DNA of 64,000 bases from Massilia alkalitolerans DSM 17462 (GCF_000427785.1 NZ_ATYR01000032.1:1-64000); one strand, 5' to 3'; shown: positions 52,459-62,127, counted from the stretch's first letter. Translations and numbers: made by a program. Notes: generated by a model not told the origin, from the sequence alone.

Positions 52459-54486
52459 ATGCCCTCCTCCCGATATCATCCCGCCAACTGGAATGTTGGC
52501 ACCCGCATCAGCGCCATCACCTTCGTGCTGACGGCCGCGATCATTGCCGCGCTGGTCGCGACGATCACCTACGCCACCTCGCGCATGCTCGAGGAGCGTG
52601 CCACCCAGAGCGTCACGAGCGAACTGCGCAGCGTGGCCAACACGGTCGAGATGTTCAACAAGAGCGTCAGCAGCTCGGCCAGGAGCTTCGGCCAGATCTT
52701 CCGCCATGGCCTGCCCGGCAGCTTCGAGCTCGACCCGGCGACCACGGTGGACATCGGCGGCAAGGCCACGCCCACGCTCAAGCTCGACGGCAAGGTGCTG
52801 AACCTCGACTTCGGCGCGCCGGACAGCTTCACCGCGCAGACCGGCGGCAACGCCACCATCTTCGCCGCGGACGGCGAGGACTTCGTGCGCGTAACGACCT
52901 CGGTCAAGAAGGAAAACGGCGAGCGCGCCATCGGCACCACCCTGGACCGCAACAGCCCGGCCTATGCCGTGCTGCGCGACGGCCGCAGCTACATCGGCCT
53001 GGTCACCCTGTTCGGCAAGCAGTACATCACCCAGTACGAGCCGGCGCGCGATGCCGCCGGCAAGGTGGTCGCGGTGCTCTACGTGGGCGTCGACATCACG
53101 GAAGACATGAAGCTGCTGAAGGACCGCATCCGCGCGCTCAAGGTGGGCGAGACCGGCTACTTCTACGTGCTGAACGCCGCCCCGGGCAAGCACTACGGCG
53201 AGCTGCTGGTGCACCCGGGCAGCGAAGGCGCCAATCTGCTCGACAGCCGCGCCGCCGACGGACGCGCCTTCATCCGCGAGATGCTGGAGAAGAAGAACGG
53301 CAGCATCGTCTACGACTGGCAGAACCCGGGAGAGAGCGCGGCGCGCGAAAAGTTCGTCGCCTACACCCACATCAAGGACTGGAACTGGATCATCGCCGGC
53401 GGCACTTACCGGGACGAGATCACCGCGGCCGCCACCGAACTGCGCCAGCGCTTCATCCTGGCCGGCCTGCTGGCCCTGGCGGTGCTGGCCGCGCTCCTGT
53501 ACGCCGTGGTGCGCGCCAGCGTGGCGCGTCCGCTGGCGCAGGTGCGCGACGTCGCCAGGCGCATCGCCGAGGGCGACCTCACGGCGCGCATGGAGAGCCG
53601 CGGCCGCGACGAGATCGGCCTGCTGACCGAGGCCATCAACAGCGTGGGCGCCAGCCTCTCCAGCGTGGTGGGCAAGGTGCGCCTCGGCGCCGAGCAGATC
53701 GCCAGCGCCTCGCAGCAGATCTCGGCCGGCAACCTGGACCTGTGCCAGCGCACCGAGGAGCAGGCGGCCAGCCTGGCCGGCACCGCCACCTCGATGGACC
53801 AGCTCACCGCCACCGTGCGCCAGAACGCCGACAACGCGCGCCAGGCCAACCAGCTCGCCGTCAGCGCATCGAACGTGGCGCAGCGCGGCGGCGCCACCGT
53901 GGCCCAGGTGATCGAGCGCATGGACGCCATCAGCCAGTCGTCGCGCAAGATTTCCGACATCACCGGCGTGATCGACGGCATCGCCTTCCAGACCAATATC
54001 CTGGCCCTGAACGCGGCCGTGGAAGCCGCCCGTGCGGGCGAACAGGGCCGCGGCTTCGCCGTGGTCGCGAACGAGGTGCGCAGCCTGGCCCAGCGCTGCG
54101 CGGCGGCGGCCAAGGAGATCAAGCTGCTCATCGACGCATCGAACGGTGAAGTCGAAGCGGGCGGCAAGCTGGTGGCCGACGCCGGCGCCACGATGCAGGA
54201 CGTGCTGGCAAGCGTGGCGCGCGTGACCGACATCATGGCCGAGATCACCGCCGCCAGCCAGGAGCAGACCGGCGGCATCGAGCACATCAACAGCGCAGTC
54301 GGCGCCATGGACGAGGCGACCCAGCAGAACGCGGCCCTGGTCGAAGAGGCCAGCGCCGCCGCCCAGGCCATGCAGGACCAGGCCGACGAGCTGGCGCGCG
54401 CCGTGCGCCTGTTCCGCCTTGCCGACCACGGCGACACGAACGCGATCGCATCCACGCCGCGCCGCCTCGCTCTCGGCGCCCGCTGA
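52459..54486 (+). CDS. Methyl-accepting chemotaxis protein with Cache domain
   Basis: The 675-residue chemoreceptor has an N-terminal membrane helix (SAITFVLTAAIIAALVATITY), a periplasmic Cache-type sensor (about 60-320, with GTTLDRNSPAYAVLRDGRSYIGLVTLF), a second membrane helix, HAMP and a signalling hairpin. The hairpin tip GIAFQTNILALNAAVEAARAGEQGRGFAVVA is intact. No C-terminal CheR-binding pentapeptide is seen. The Cache type often binds small organic acids; the ligand is unknown. Neighbours are unrelated to chemotaxis. Confidence 0.93.
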   Translation: MPSSRYHPANWNVGTRISAITFVLTAAIIAALVATITYATSRMLEERATQSVTSELRSVANTVEMFNKSVSSSARSFGQIFRHGLPGSFELDPATTVDIGGKATPTLKLDGKVLNLDFGAPDSFTAQTGGNATIFAADGEDFVRVTTSVKKENGERAIGTTLDRNSPAYAVLRDGRSYIGLVTLFGKQYITQYEPARDAAGKVVAVLYVGVDITEDMKLLKDRIRALKVGETGYFYVLNAAPGKHYGELLVHPGSEGANLLDSRAADGRAFIREMLEKKNGSIVYDWQNPGESAAREKFVAYTHIKDWNWIIAGGTYRDEITAAATELRQRFILAGLLALAVLAALLYAVVRASVARPLAQVRDVARRIAEGDLTARMESRGRDEIGLLTEAINSVGASLSSVVGKVRLGAEQIASASQQISAGNLDLCQRTEEQAASLAGTATSMDQLTATVRQNADNARQANQLAVSASNVAQRGGATVAQVIERMDAISQSSRKISDITGVIDGIAFQTNILALNAAVEAARAGEQGRGFAVVANEVRSLAQRCAAAAKEIKLLIDASNGEVEAGGKLVADAGATMQDVLASVARVTDIMAEITAASQEQTGGIEHINSAVGAMDEATQQNAALVEEASAAAQAMQDQADELARAVRLFRLADHGDTNAIASTPRRLALGAR

Positions 54487-54545
54487 GGCCCTTTTCCGAA
54501 GCGCCCGGTTCGGTGTAGAGTGGCAGGCTTCGCCAGGAGCCTGCC

Positions 54546-55661
54546 TTGAACGACACCGAATTGCAACGCCGCTGCCACCTCGTCTTCCCCGGCCACCGCG
54601 CCCGCACGCCCGCCGAACTGTTCGTGGCCATGGCGGCATGGTGCGAGGCGAACGACGTCCAGCACGACGTTTACGGCAGCGGTCCGCTGCTGCAGGAATT
54701 CGAAGACAGGATCGCGCGCCTGCTGGGCAAGGAGGCGGCGGTGTTTTGCGTCAGCGGCACCATGGCCCAGGTAACGGCGCTGCGCCTGGCCTGCCAGGAC
54801 CGCGGGCGCGATCTCGCCGCCCTGCACCCGACCTCGCACATCTTCGTGCACGAGCGCTCGAACTACCAGCTGCTGGGCCACTTCAACGCCCTTGCCGCCG
54901 GGGAGCGCTACCGTCCCTGGCGCGTCGCCGACCTGGCCGCGATCCCCGACCGCCTGGGCGCGGTCGGCATGGAACTGCCCCTGCGCGAAATCGGCGGCCA
55001 GCTCTCTTCCTGGGACGAACTGGAGGCGATCAAGGCGCATTGCCGGGCGCGCGGCGCCCACCTGCACATGGACGGCGCGCGCCTGTGGGAAGCGGCCGCC
55101 GGCTACGCCAAGCCCTTGATGGAGGTCGCGGCCGGCTTCGATTCCGTCTACGTCTCGCTGTACAAGGGGATCGACGGCCTGGGCGGCGCCATGCTGGCCG
55201 GCAGCCGCGAATTCGTGGACCGGGCCGCCGAATGGTTCCGGCGCCAGGGCGGCAATGTCATCCACCGCTCGCCCTATGTGGTGGCGGCCGCGATGGGCTT
55301 CGAGGAACGCCTGGCCGCGATGCCGGCCTGCCTGGAGCGCACGCACTTCCTGTACCGCGAACTGGCGGCGCACCCGATCATTCGCGTCAACCCGGCGGCG
55401 CCGCACACCAACATGCTGCACCTGCACCTGCCGGTGACGGCCGAGCGTGCGCTGGCGATCCGCCGCGAGCTCGCCGAGCGGCATGGCATCTGGATGTTCA
55501 ACCGCATCGCCGTCACCGCCCTGCCGGGCACCAGTTCCTTCGAGCTTTACGTGGGCGACAACCTGCTGAATGCGCCGGACGAGCAGGTACGCGAGGCGCT
55601 TGCGCTGTTCGCGCGGGCGCTCGGCGCTCAGGACGACAAGGACGCGTACCAGTCCGCATAG
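54546..55661 (+). CDS. PLP-dependent beta-eliminating lyase / threonine-aldolase-like protein
   Basis: The 371-residue fold-type I PLP protein has FCVSGTMAQVTALRL near the phosphate site, LHMDGARLWEAA for the cofactor Asp, and the Schiff-base Lys in SLYKGIDGLGGAML. The start is TTG, supported by AGGAG at seven bases; the next ATG would remove conserved N-terminal sequence. Low-specificity L-threonine aldolase is the closest activity, but the substrate is not certain. It overlaps the convergent small gene by 34 bases. Confidence 0.82.
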   Translation: MNDTELQRRCHLVFPGHRARTPAELFVAMAAWCEANDVQHDVYGSGPLLQEFEDRIARLLGKEAAVFCVSGTMAQVTALRLACQDRGRDLAALHPTSHIFVHERSNYQLLGHFNALAAGERYRPWRVADLAAIPDRLGAVGMELPLREIGGQLSSWDELEAIKAHCRARGAHLHMDGARLWEAAAGYAKPLMEVAAGFDSVYVSLYKGIDGLGGAMLAGSREFVDRAAEWFRRQGGNVIHRSPYVVAAAMGFEERLAAMPACLERTHFLYRELAAHPIIRVNPAAPHTNMLHLHLPVTAERALAIRRELAERHGIWMFNRIAVTALPGTSSFELYVGDNLLNAPDEQVREALALFARALGAQDDKDAYQSA

Positions 55662-55957
55662 GGCGTGTTCGCCACCATGCGCCGGTTGTAGTCGGGGGTG
55701 CCGTCGGTCCACCAGACCGGCCCGCGCTCACCGAGTGCACGCTTGGCCGCATCGACCTCGGCGCGGGCACGGCGCTCGGCGCCGGTGTCGCCGGCCCGCT
55801 TGGCCATGCCGACCTGCCTGCGCGCCCGCATCAGTTCGTCGACCAGTTGCTGGCGCTGCTGCGGCGCCAGCGCCGGGTTGCTCGATCGCCAGAGCCGGCC
55901 CGCGACCACGAAGTAGCGGCCGTCCGGCGTGCTGGGATGGTTCGGGGAAGTCGGCAT
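55628..55957 (-). CDS. Small conserved hypothetical protein
   Basis: This 109-residue protein has a short N-terminal GRYFVVAGRLWRSSNPAL block, a charged helical middle (QQRQQLVDELMRARRQVGMAKR) and a conserved-looking end WWTDGTPDYNRRMVANTPYADWY. I recognise it as a type of small protein found in related bacteria (sometimes named biopolymer transporter Tol, without good reason), but I know no function. It overlaps the 3' end of the convergent lyase gene. Confidence 0.7.
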   Translation of the reverse strand: MPTSPNHPSTPDGRYFVVAGRLWRSSNPALAPQQRQQLVDELMRARRQVGMAKRAGDTGAERRARAEVDAAKRALGERGPVWWTDGTPDYNRRMVANTPYADWYASLSS

Positions 55958-56047
55958 GAGCGCACTATACCGCAGGGCGCGCCAGGGACGAGGTCAAGCC
56001 GGGCGCTCTCGGTTACAATGACGGACTGTCACCTATCGTCATACCCA

Positions 56048-56842
56048 ATGCGCCAATACCTCGACTTCATGCGCCATGTGAAAGAGCATGGCGCGGTCAA
56101 GACCGACCGCACCGGCACCGGCACCCTGTCCGTCTTCGGCTACCAGATGCGTTTCGACCTGCAGCAGGGCTTCCCCCTGCTTACCACCAAGAAGGTCCAC
56201 CTCAAATCGATCATCCATGAACTGATCTGGTTCCTGCAGGGCTCGACCAACATCGCCTACCTGAAGGAGAACGGCGTCCGTATCTGGGACGAATGGGCCG
56301 ATGCGGACGGCAACCTGGGCCCGATCTACGGCTACCAGTGGCGCAGCTGGCCGACGCCCGATGGCGGCCACATCGACCAGATCTCGCAGGTGCTGGACCA
56401 GATCCGCAATTCGCCGGACTCGCGCCGCATGATCGTATCAAGCTGGAACGTGGCCGACCTGCCGAACATGAAGCTGCCGCCCTGCCATGCCTTCTTCCAG
56501 TTCTATGTAGCGGACGGCAAGCTGTCCTGCCAGCTGTACCAGCGCAGCGCCGACATCTTCCTGGGCGTGCCCTTCAATATCGCGTCCTACGCGATCCTGA
56601 CCCACATGATGGCCCAGCAGGCCGGCCTGGAAGTGGGCGAGTTCATCTGGACCGGCGGGGACTGCCACCTGTACAGCAACCACATGGAGCAGGTCGACCT
56701 GCAGCTGTCGCGCACGCCGAAAGAACTGCCGCGCCTGGTCGTCAAGCGCAAGCCGGATTCCCTGTTCGACTACCGCTTCGAGGACTTCGAGGTCACGGGC
56801 TACGATCCGGACCCGGCGATCCGGGCACCGGTGGCGGTCTGA
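56048..56842 (+). CDS. thyA: Thymidylate synthase
   Basis: The 264-residue enzyme (same length as E. coli ThyA) makes dTMP from dUMP with methylene-THF. It shows the catalytic Cys in LPPCHAFFQFYV, SADIFLGVPFNIASYA and the folate-binding end. A possible -10 TACAAT lies at 56014-56019, giving a short leader; no Shine-Dalgarno is visible. folA follows after 58 bases, the usual pairing because thymidylate synthesis consumes tetrahydrofolate. Confidence 0.97.
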   Translation: MRQYLDFMRHVKEHGAVKTDRTGTGTLSVFGYQMRFDLQQGFPLLTTKKVHLKSIIHELIWFLQGSTNIAYLKENGVRIWDEWADADGNLGPIYGYQWRSWPTPDGGHIDQISQVLDQIRNSPDSRRMIVSSWNVADLPNMKLPPCHAFFQFYVADGKLSCQLYQRSADIFLGVPFNIASYAILTHMMAQQAGLEVGEFIWTGGDCHLYSNHMEQVDLQLSRTPKELPRLVVKRKPDSLFDYRFEDFEVTGYDPDPAIRAPVAV

Positions 56843-56900
56843 ACGCGTCCATATTCCTTGACATCCTGCTCTCAAAACGACAACACTTCTACCTCTACAC

Positions 56901-57413
56901 ATGACGACGGACACGACGATGGGCGATGCGGCTTTGACTTTGGTAGTGGCCATCGATGCCCAGCGCGGCATCGGCATCGATAACCAGCTGCCCTGGCACC
57001 TGCCCGAAGACCTGGCTCACTTCAAGCGCGTCACCCTGGGCAAGCCCATCGTCATGGGCCGCAAGACCTTCGATTCGATCGGCCGCCCGCTGCCCAAGCG
57101 CCGCAACATCGTCATCACCCGCAATCCCGGCTGGTCGCACGAGGGCGTGGAGACCGCAAGCTCGCTGCCAGCCGCGATCGCCCTGCTGAATGGCGAAGCG
57201 GCCAGCATCATCGGCGGCGCCCAGATCTTCAACGAGGCGGTTCAGCTGGCCGACCGCATGATCGTCACCGAGATCGACCACGTGTTCCGCTGCGATACCT
57301 TCTTCCCGCCGATCGACCCGGCCGTGTGGCGGGAAAGCGCGCGCGAGGCCCACCACTCCGACGCGAACGGCTATGACTTCGCCTACGTGACCTATCTTCG
57401 AAAGCAGGATTGA
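56901..57413 (+). CDS. folA: Dihydrofolate reductase
   Basis: The 170-residue enzyme regenerates tetrahydrofolate with NADPH. Key blocks are AIDAQRGIGIDNQLPWHLPEDLAHFKR (with the active-site Asp/Glu position), GRKTFDSIGRPLP and IIGGAQIF. ATG 56901 is listed; ATG 56919 would give a more typical length. It is followed by the DUF4337 gene after four bases, probably one operon with thyA. Confidence 0.96.
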   Translation: MTTDTTMGDAALTLVVAIDAQRGIGIDNQLPWHLPEDLAHFKRVTLGKPIVMGRKTFDSIGRPLPKRRNIVITRNPGWSHEGVETASSLPAAIALLNGEAASIIGGAQIFNEAVQLADRMIVTEIDHVFRCDTFFPPIDPAVWRESAREAHHSDANGYDFAYVTYLRKQD

Positions 57414-57417
57414 CACC

Positions 57418-58056
57418 ATGACCGACCAGGCAGTTCGCACTCCCGGCACGCGCGGCGGCGACGGCTTCGCCGGCAAGGTGGCGGTCCTGATCGCCATCCT
57501 GGCCACCCTCGGGACCATGTTCGGCTTCATCGGCAGCGCCTCGCACAACAACGCCGCCCTGTACAAGAGCAATGCGGCGATCGACAAGACCAGCGCGGCC
57601 AATGCCTGGAACCACTACCAGGCCAAGACCAACCGCCAGAACCTGTCCGAGGTCGCCGCGGCCCTGCCGGGCACCGACAGGGAGCACTATCGCGAAGAGA
57701 TACGCCGCTACAGCGCCGAGAAAGAAAGCATTCGCCAGGAAGCGGAACGCTTCGAGGCCAGCTCGAGCGAATGGAACACCTTGTCCGAGAAAGAACTGCA
57801 CCGTCACCGCCAGTGGGCTGCCGCCGCGGTCGCGCAGCAGATCGCGATCTCGCTGGCCGCCATCAGCCTGCTGTCGCGCCGCACCTGGCTGCTCACGCTC
57901 ACCAGCGCCGTGGCCGCCTTCGGCATCACGCTGGGCCTGTTCGCCGCGATCCAGGCCGATCCGATGCCCTTCTCGGCCGGTCCGCTGCTGGCGGCCTTCG
58001 GCGCGGCGGCCCTGACCGAGGTCTTCCGGCGGGTCGGCAGGAGGCTTTCCAACTGA
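57418..58056 (+). CDS. DUF4337 membrane protein
   Basis: The 212-residue protein has an N-terminal membrane helix (KVAVLIAILATLGTMFGFIG), a charged helical region (45-130) with NAWNHYQAKTNRQNLSEVA typical of DUF4337, and two C-terminal helices (about 140-190). It begins four bases after folA and is probably cotranscribed. Function unknown. Confidence 0.83.
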   Translation: MTDQAVRTPGTRGGDGFAGKVAVLIAILATLGTMFGFIGSASHNNAALYKSNAAIDKTSAANAWNHYQAKTNRQNLSEVAAALPGTDREHYREEIRRYSAEKESIRQEAERFEASSSEWNTLSEKELHRHRQWAAAAVAQQIAISLAAISLLSRRTWLLTLTSAVAAFGITLGLFAAIQADPMPFSAGPLLAAFGAAALTEVFRRVGRRLSN

Positions 58057-58231
58057 GTTTTCCAGCTAGTGTGCGACAGGCAGCGCGTCTACTGGCTAAT
58101 CTTGCAAAAAACTTGCACCGGCGCGCGCGATTTCTGCGAAAATCCGTTTCCTCTTTTTTCCCGGTGCCGTGGCCGGCGGAGCGACCCACCCGGGCCGCCC
58201 GCTTCCACGGCGCTTCGCTTTGGAGCTGTCC

Positions 58232-60490
58232 ATGAAATTTCGTTTCCCCATCGTCATCATCGACGAGGACTTCCGTTCCGAGAACACCTCCGGTCTCGGC
58301 ATTCGCGCACTCGCGGCCGCGATGGAGCAGGAAGGCATGGAGGTGCTCGGCCTGACCAGCTACGGCGACCTGTCCCAGTTCGCCCAGCAGCAGTCGCGCG
58401 CCTCCGCCTTCGTCCTGTCCATCGACGACGAGGAATTCGGCGGCGGCTCGGTCGAGGAAACCGATTTCGCCCTGACCGGCCTGCGCGCCTTCGTGCAGGA
58501 GATCCGCCACAAGAACGCGAACATCCCGATCTACATCTACGGCGAGACCCGCACCAGCCGCCACATCCCGAACGACATCCTGAAGGAGCTGCACGGCTTC
58601 ATCCACATGTTCGAGGACACCCCGGAGTTCGTGGCGCGCCACATCATCCGCGAAGCCAAGGCCTACCTCGATTCGCTGGCGCCGCCCTTCTTCCGCGCGC
58701 TGGTCAACTACGCCTACGACGGCTCCTACTCGTGGCACTGCCCGGGCCACTCGGGCGGCGTCGCCTTCCTGAAGTCGCCCATCGGCCAGATGTTCCACCA
58801 GTTCTTCGGCGAGAACATGCTGCGCGCCGACGTCTGCAACGCGGTCGAGGAACTGGGCCAACTGCTGGATCACACCGGCCCGGTCGCCAAGTCCGAGCGC
58901 AACGCGGCGCGCATCTACAATGCCGACCACTGCTACTTCGTGACCAACGGCACCTCGACCTCGAACAAGATGGTCTGGCACTCTACAGTCGCCCCGGGCG
59001 ACATCGTGGTGGTCGACCGTAACTGCCACAAGTCGATCCTGCACTCGATCATCATGTGCGGCGCCATCCCGGTGTTCCTGATGCCGACCCGGAACAACCT
59101 CGGCATCATCGGTCCGATCCCACTGGAAGAATTCACCCCGGAGTCGATCGCCCGCAAGATCGAAGCGAACCCGTTCGCGCGCGACGCCGTCAACAAGAAG
59201 CCGCGCATCCTGACCATCACCCAGTCGACCTACGACGGCGTGGTGTACAACGTCGAGACCCTGCGCGAAATGCTGGACGGGAAGATCGACACCCTGCACT
59301 TCGACGAAGCCTGGCTGCCGCACGCCGCCTTCCACAGCTTCTACCAGAACATGCACGCAATCGGCGAGAACCGCCCGCGCGCCAAGCAGTCCATGATTTT
59401 CTCCACCCAGTCGACCCACAAATTGCTGGCCGGCCTGTCGCAGGCCTCGCAGGTGCTGGTGCGCGAGTCGGAAACCGTGAAACTCGACCAGGACGCCTTC
59501 AACGAGGCCTACCTGATGCACACCTCGACCTCGCCCCAGTACTCGATCATCGCCTCCTGCGACGTCGCCGCGGCCATGATGGAAGCGCCGGGCGGCACCG
59601 CCCTGGTGGAGGAATCGATCCTGGAAGCGCTGGACTTCCGCCGCGCCATGAAGAAGGTCGACCAGGAATTCGGCGACGACTGGTGGTTCAAGGTGTGGGG
59701 CCCCGACGTGCAGTCGGAAGAAGGCATCGGCGAGCAGAAGGACTGGATGATCCACGCCGAGGACGACTGGCACGGCTTCGGCAAGCTGGCTCCGGGATTC
59801 AACATGCTCGACCCGATCAAGTCGACCATCGTGACCCCGGGCCTGTCGCTGGACGGCAAGTTCGGCGACACCGGCATCCCGGCCTCGATCGTGACCAAGT
59901 ACCTGGCCGAGCACGGCGTGATCATCGAGAAGTGCGGCCTGTACTCCTTCTTCATCATGTTCACCATCGGCATCACCAAGGGCCGCTGGAACACCCTGGT
60001 GACCGCGCTGCAGCAGTTCAAGGACGACTACGACCGCAACCAGCCGATGTGGCGCGTGATGCCGCAGTTCGCCACAGCCAACCCGCGCTACGAAACCCGC
60101 GGCCTGCGCGACCTGTGCACCGAGATCCACCTGTTCTACAAGCAGTACGACGTGGCGCGCCTGACCACCGAGATGTACCTGTCGGACATGGTGCCGGCCA
60201 TGAAGCCGTCGGACGCCTTCGCCAAGATGGCGCACCGCCAGATCGAGCGCGTCGCGATCGACGAACTGGAAGGCCGCATCACCGCGATCCTCCTGACGCC
60301 TTACCCGCCGGGCATTCCGCTCCTGATCCCGGGCGAGCGCTTCAACCGGACCATCGTCGACTACCTGCGCTTCGCGCGCGACTTCAACGAGCGCTTCCCG
60401 GGCTTCGAGACCGACGTGCACGGGCTGGTCAAGCGTGAAGTCGACGGCAAGCGCGGCTACTTCGTGGATTGCGTGATGCAGGACGCGTAA
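58232..60490 (+). CDS. Orn/Lys/Arg decarboxylase (biodegradative type)
   Basis: The 752-residue PLP enzyme has an N-terminal receiver-like wing domain (MKFRFPIVIIDEDFRSENT), a fold-type I core with the PLP Lys in STQSTHKLLAGLSQ and the HFDEAWL Asp, and a C-terminal domain. AdiA, LdcC and SpeF all share this plan; HSGGVAF and STHKL do not separate arginine from lysine or ornithine. The gene has a 175-base gap upstream with no operon partner and no linked antiporter. GGAG lies nine bases before ATG 58232. Confidence 0.9.
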   Translation: MKFRFPIVIIDEDFRSENTSGLGIRALAAAMEQEGMEVLGLTSYGDLSQFAQQQSRASAFVLSIDDEEFGGGSVEETDFALTGLRAFVQEIRHKNANIPIYIYGETRTSRHIPNDILKELHGFIHMFEDTPEFVARHIIREAKAYLDSLAPPFFRALVNYAYDGSYSWHCPGHSGGVAFLKSPIGQMFHQFFGENMLRADVCNAVEELGQLLDHTGPVAKSERNAARIYNADHCYFVTNGTSTSNKMVWHSTVAPGDIVVVDRNCHKSILHSIIMCGAIPVFLMPTRNNLGIIGPIPLEEFTPESIARKIEANPFARDAVNKKPRILTITQSTYDGVVYNVETLREMLDGKIDTLHFDEAWLPHAAFHSFYQNMHAIGENRPRAKQSMIFSTQSTHKLLAGLSQASQVLVRESETVKLDQDAFNEAYLMHTSTSPQYSIIASCDVAAAMMEAPGGTALVEESILEALDFRRAMKKVDQEFGDDWWFKVWGPDVQSEEGIGEQKDWMIHAEDDWHGFGKLAPGFNMLDPIKSTIVTPGLSLDGKFGDTGIPASIVTKYLAEHGVIIEKCGLYSFFIMFTIGITKGRWNTLVTALQQFKDDYDRNQPMWRVMPQFATANPRYETRGLRDLCTEIHLFYKQYDVARLTTEMYLSDMVPAMKPSDAFAKMAHRQIERVAIDELEGRITAILLTPYPPGIPLLIPGERFNRTIVDYLRFARDFNERFPGFETDVHGLVKREVDGKRGYFVDCVMQDA

Positions 60491-60565
60491 TCAAGGAAGG
60501 TCCCGCCGATGGGGACAAGGCTTCGGCCCTGTCCCCATTGTCGTTCTGCGCTAAGCTATGGCGTC

Positions 60566-61429
60566 ATGGACCCCACCCTCTTCTTCACCACCCGCCGCCC
60601 GCGCCTGCAGCGCATCGCCTACCGCATGCTCGGCTCCGTCGCGGAAGCCGAAGACGTCGTCCAGGACGCCTGGCTGCGCTGGCACGGCGCCGACCGTGAG
60701 CAGATCATCGAACCCGATGGCTGGCTGGTGCGCACCGTCACCCGCCTGTGCCTCGACGTCCTCAAATCCAGCCGCATCAAGCGCGAGCAGTACATCGGGC
60801 CCTGGCTGCCGGAACCCTACATCGATCCCGAGGACGAGCCGGACGACATCACCCTGCCCCTGATGCTCGCCATGGAACGCCTGTCGCCGCTGGAGCGCGC
60901 CGCTTTCCTGCTGCACGACGTGTTCGAACTCGATTTCAAGGAAGTCGGCGAAGCCATCGGCCGCGAGAGCGCGGCGGCGCGCCAGCTGGCCAGCCGCGCG
61001 CGCACGCACGTAGCGGATGCGCGCCCGCGCTTCCCTGTGCCGCAGGACGAGCAGCAGCGCATCGCCGGCGCCTTTTTCGCGGCCTCGCGCAGCGGCGACC
61101 TGGGGCAACTGAAACAGCTGCTGGCGGACGATGTGGTGTTCTACGGCGACGGCGGCGGCAAGCGCAATTCGGCAGTCAACCCGATCCATGGCATGGACAA
61201 GGTGGCGCGCTTCTTTCGGGCGCTGGCCGAGAAAGGCTGGAGCAAGGCCGAGCTGCTCGGCGACGCGTCGATCGGCGGCCTGCCCGGCCAGCTCACCATC
61301 GAGCTCGACGGCATGCTGCAGGCGATGGCGGTGGAGATCGACGGCGGCAAGGTCACCGCCATCTACGTGACGCGCAATCCGGACAAGCTCGGCCACCTGG
61401 GCCGCGCCATGCCGCCTAGCGGCGCTTGA
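60566..61429 (+). CDS. ECF41-type RNA polymerase sigma factor with SnoaL-like C-terminus
   Basis: The 287-residue protein has sigma2 (AYRMLGSVAEAEDVVQDAWLRWH), a linker with YIGPWLPEPYIDPED, sigma4 (LSPLERAAFLLHDVFELDFKEVGEAIG) and a SnoaL-like domain carrying DGGGK and NPDKL, the motifs that mark the ECF41 group. In that group the C-terminus controls activity and no anti-sigma factor is used. The usual partner gene (carboxymuconolactone decarboxylase, oxidoreductase or epimerase type) is absent here. It overlaps the convergent cation-transporter gene by 14 bases. Confidence 0.88.
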   Translation: MDPTLFFTTRRPRLQRIAYRMLGSVAEAEDVVQDAWLRWHGADREQIIEPDGWLVRTVTRLCLDVLKSSRIKREQYIGPWLPEPYIDPEDEPDDITLPLMLAMERLSPLERAAFLLHDVFELDFKEVGEAIGRESAAARQLASRARTHVADARPRFPVPQDEQQRIAGAFFAASRSGDLGQLKQLLADDVVFYGDGGGKRNSAVNPIHGMDKVARFFRALAEKGWSKAELLGDASIGGLPGQLTIELDGMLQAMAVEIDGGKVTAIYVTRNPDKLGHLGRAMPPSGA

Positions 61430-62072
61430 GTTCGAGGGGCGCTGCGGGCGCCTGGCTTGCCTCGCGCATCTCGCGGCGCGCGTGCGTGATGACCGAGTAG
61501 GCGGCGGACAGGCCGAGCAGGCCCATGATGGTGGCCACCAGGAGGTCCGGCAGGCCGCTGCCGGTCCCGAACACGCCGAGGGCGGCGAGCATCACGGCCA
61601 CGTTGGAAATCGCATCGTTGCGGGTGCACAGCCACACCGAACGCATGTTGGCGTCGCCGTTGCGGTAGGCCCACAGCAGCGCACCCACCGAGCAGTTGGC
61701 GACCAGGGCGAGGAAGCCCACCACGCCCATGGTTTCCGCCTTCGGCACGACGCCGAGCTGAAGGTGCCACAGGGCGGTGCCGAGCACGAAGATGCCATAG
61801 CCGCCCATGGTCGCGCCCTTGACCAGCGCGGTGCGCGAGCGCCAGATCGGCGCCAGCGCGAGGACGAACAGGGAGATGCCGTAGTTGGCGGCGTCGCCGA
61901 GGAAGTCGACGGCGTCGGCCAGCAGCGCGACCGAGCCGGCGGCCCAGCCGGCGACGATCTCGACGCCGAACATCAGCGCGTTGACCCAGAGCGCGATCCA
62001 GAGCACGCGCCGGTAGCGGGGGTCGACCGGCGGCTTGCTCGAGGAGCAGCCGCCGCTGCAGCAATCAGCCAT
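61416..62072 (-). CDS. Cation transporter, CDF-like
   Basis: The 218-residue protein has five or six membrane helices; DAVDFLGDAANYG and TRNDAISNVAVML are the CDF-type metal-site helices. The N-terminus is Cys-rich (CCSGGCSSS), which suggests metal binding. The C-terminal cytoplasmic domain of classical CDF exporters is missing; only a short charged tail follows. The metal is unknown; zinc is a guess from the family. Confidence 0.8.
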   Translation of the reverse strand: MADCCSGGCSSSKPPVDPRYRRVLWIALWVNALMFGVEIVAGWAAGSVALLADAVDFLGDAANYGISLFVLALAPIWRSRTALVKGATMGGYGIFVLGTALWHLQLGVVPKAETMGVVGFLALVANCSVGALLWAYRNGDANMRSVWLCTRNDAISNVAVMLAALGVFGTGSGLPDLLVATIMGLLGLSAAYSVITHARREMREASQAPAAPLELKRR

Positions 62073-62127
62073 ACGGGTTTAGCCCATCAATATGATTCAA
62101 TCCTGACAGGATACCGCAAAATTTGAA

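Noticed and set aside
51931..54639. 902-codon open frame on the minus strand
   Set aside because: Antisense to the ABC exporter end and the chemoreceptor, which have intact signature motifs.
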